The position numbers and the translations under genes are program-made. The notes beneath the pieces were generated by a model. That model was given only the letters and a program-made list of their open reading frames with translations. It searched no databases and was not told the DNA's origin. From Corythucha ciliata (Eukaryota > Arthropoda > Insecta > Hemiptera > Tingidae), in assembly GCA_038030265.1 (NCBI GenBank), contig CM075937.1, positions 44,992,198-45,056,197 on the forward strand: DNA of 64,000 nucleotides. Direction: 5' to 3'. The first letter of the stretch is position 1, and each line of letters starts with the position of its first letter. Shown piece after piece: positions 63,549 through 64,000 of this stretch.

Positions 63549-64000
63549 GTCTTGTCAATTGTATAGCCGCAATTAACGCATTTCCTGAATTTTAGATGCG
63601 GATGTGCAAATTTTAGCCAGGAAGCAGCGCGCGGGGGTTTACCCAGCCCCAGCCCCTATTAATTAGGGGTTTTCATCAGTTTTAGCCGCGAATTAGCAGG
63701 GTTTATCAAATGTATCCACGCATTAGTATTTTTTCACAATTTTAGCAGCACATTCGCACTTTTTCTTCATTTTAACCGAGAAAGTCTTCATTTCTTAGTC
63801 GTATGGATTAGCACTTTTTTTCTATTTACCTCGCACGTTACCCATTTTGATCCGCAAATCAGCGTTTTTCCCCTTTTAGCAGCAAATGAGATGTCTTGTC
63901 AAGTGTAGCCGCAATTAACGCATTTTCTTAATTTTAGATTCGGATTAGCGAATTTTATCCAGGAATCAAAGCGCGCGGGTTTTCCAAATTCTAGGCGCAA
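63549..64000. repeat. Family A array (reverse) with 344-bp higher-order repeat
   Basis: Units with TTTTAGCCGCGAATTAGC and TTTTCACAATTTTAGC, the reverse complement of family A. A block of about 90 bp starting GTCTTGTCAA at 63549 is repeated from 63893 (GTCTTGTCAAGTGTAGCCGC), giving a period of 344 bp. The second copy runs off the window at 64000. Confidence 0.7.

Overview
The window is a stretch of eukaryotic nuclear DNA, almost certainly arthropod, made mostly of transposable elements. It has no operons, ribosome binding sites or bacterial gene density. Instead it carries non-LTR retrotransposons, Ty1/Copia and Ty3/Gypsy elements, hAT and Tc1/mariner-type transposases, MITEs, and large amounts of homopolymer-rich intergenic DNA. 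The element families and the many G/C homopolymer runs would fit a hemipteran-like insect, but that is a weak guess and no species is named here.

Layout. 1-4 kb: intergenic DNA, a TA-flanked MITE, a foldback and a 140-bp duplication. 4.1-8.05 kb: a 5'-truncated RNase H-bearing non-LTR element (minus). 8.6-12.3 kb: a Gypsy gag scrap and two head-to-tail CR1-like remnants (minus). 12.4-13.7 kb: a decayed tandem array (family A). 13.7-17.9 kb: no gene seen. 17,975-23,210: an R1-clade non-LTR element bounded by a 13-bp target duplication, with an internal replacement. 23.3-28.7 kb: a hAT transposase gene split by a Gypsy element, whose 3' LTR is itself split by a 416-bp foldback. 28.9-31.4 kb: another broken Gypsy. 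33.9-46.3 kb: a stack in which a Jockey-like element is interrupted by a Gypsy element. A Copia element with two identical LTRs sits at the Gypsy 5' junction, and a hAT-type MITE sits in the Gypsy 3' LTR. 46.3-47.5 kb: a non-LTR RT fragment. 48.2-49.4 kb: an ORF1-like remnant and a tRNA-derived sequence. 50.0-52.4 kb: a deletion-derivative Gypsy. 52.4-58.0 kb: decayed repeat families A, B and C around a possible host gene 3' end. 57.9-58.6 kb: a micro-MITE and a nearly 400-bp palindrome. 59.3-60.8 kb: a DD82E Tc1/mariner transposase. 61-64 kb: one unexplained ORF and more family A/B repeat.

No element is demonstrably autonomous. The youngest is the Copia copy (identical 196-bp LTRs, GTTAA duplication), yet its protease region carries two lesions. 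The only signal that looks like host coding sequence is a pair of minus-strand exons at 54,157-54,601. They are joined by a 78-nt GT-AG intron and encode a Cys-rich, poly-Gln/Gly tail of unknown function. Target-site duplications and interruptions allow a relative insertion order to be read in three places (17.9-23.2, 23.3-28.7 and 33.9-46.3 kb).
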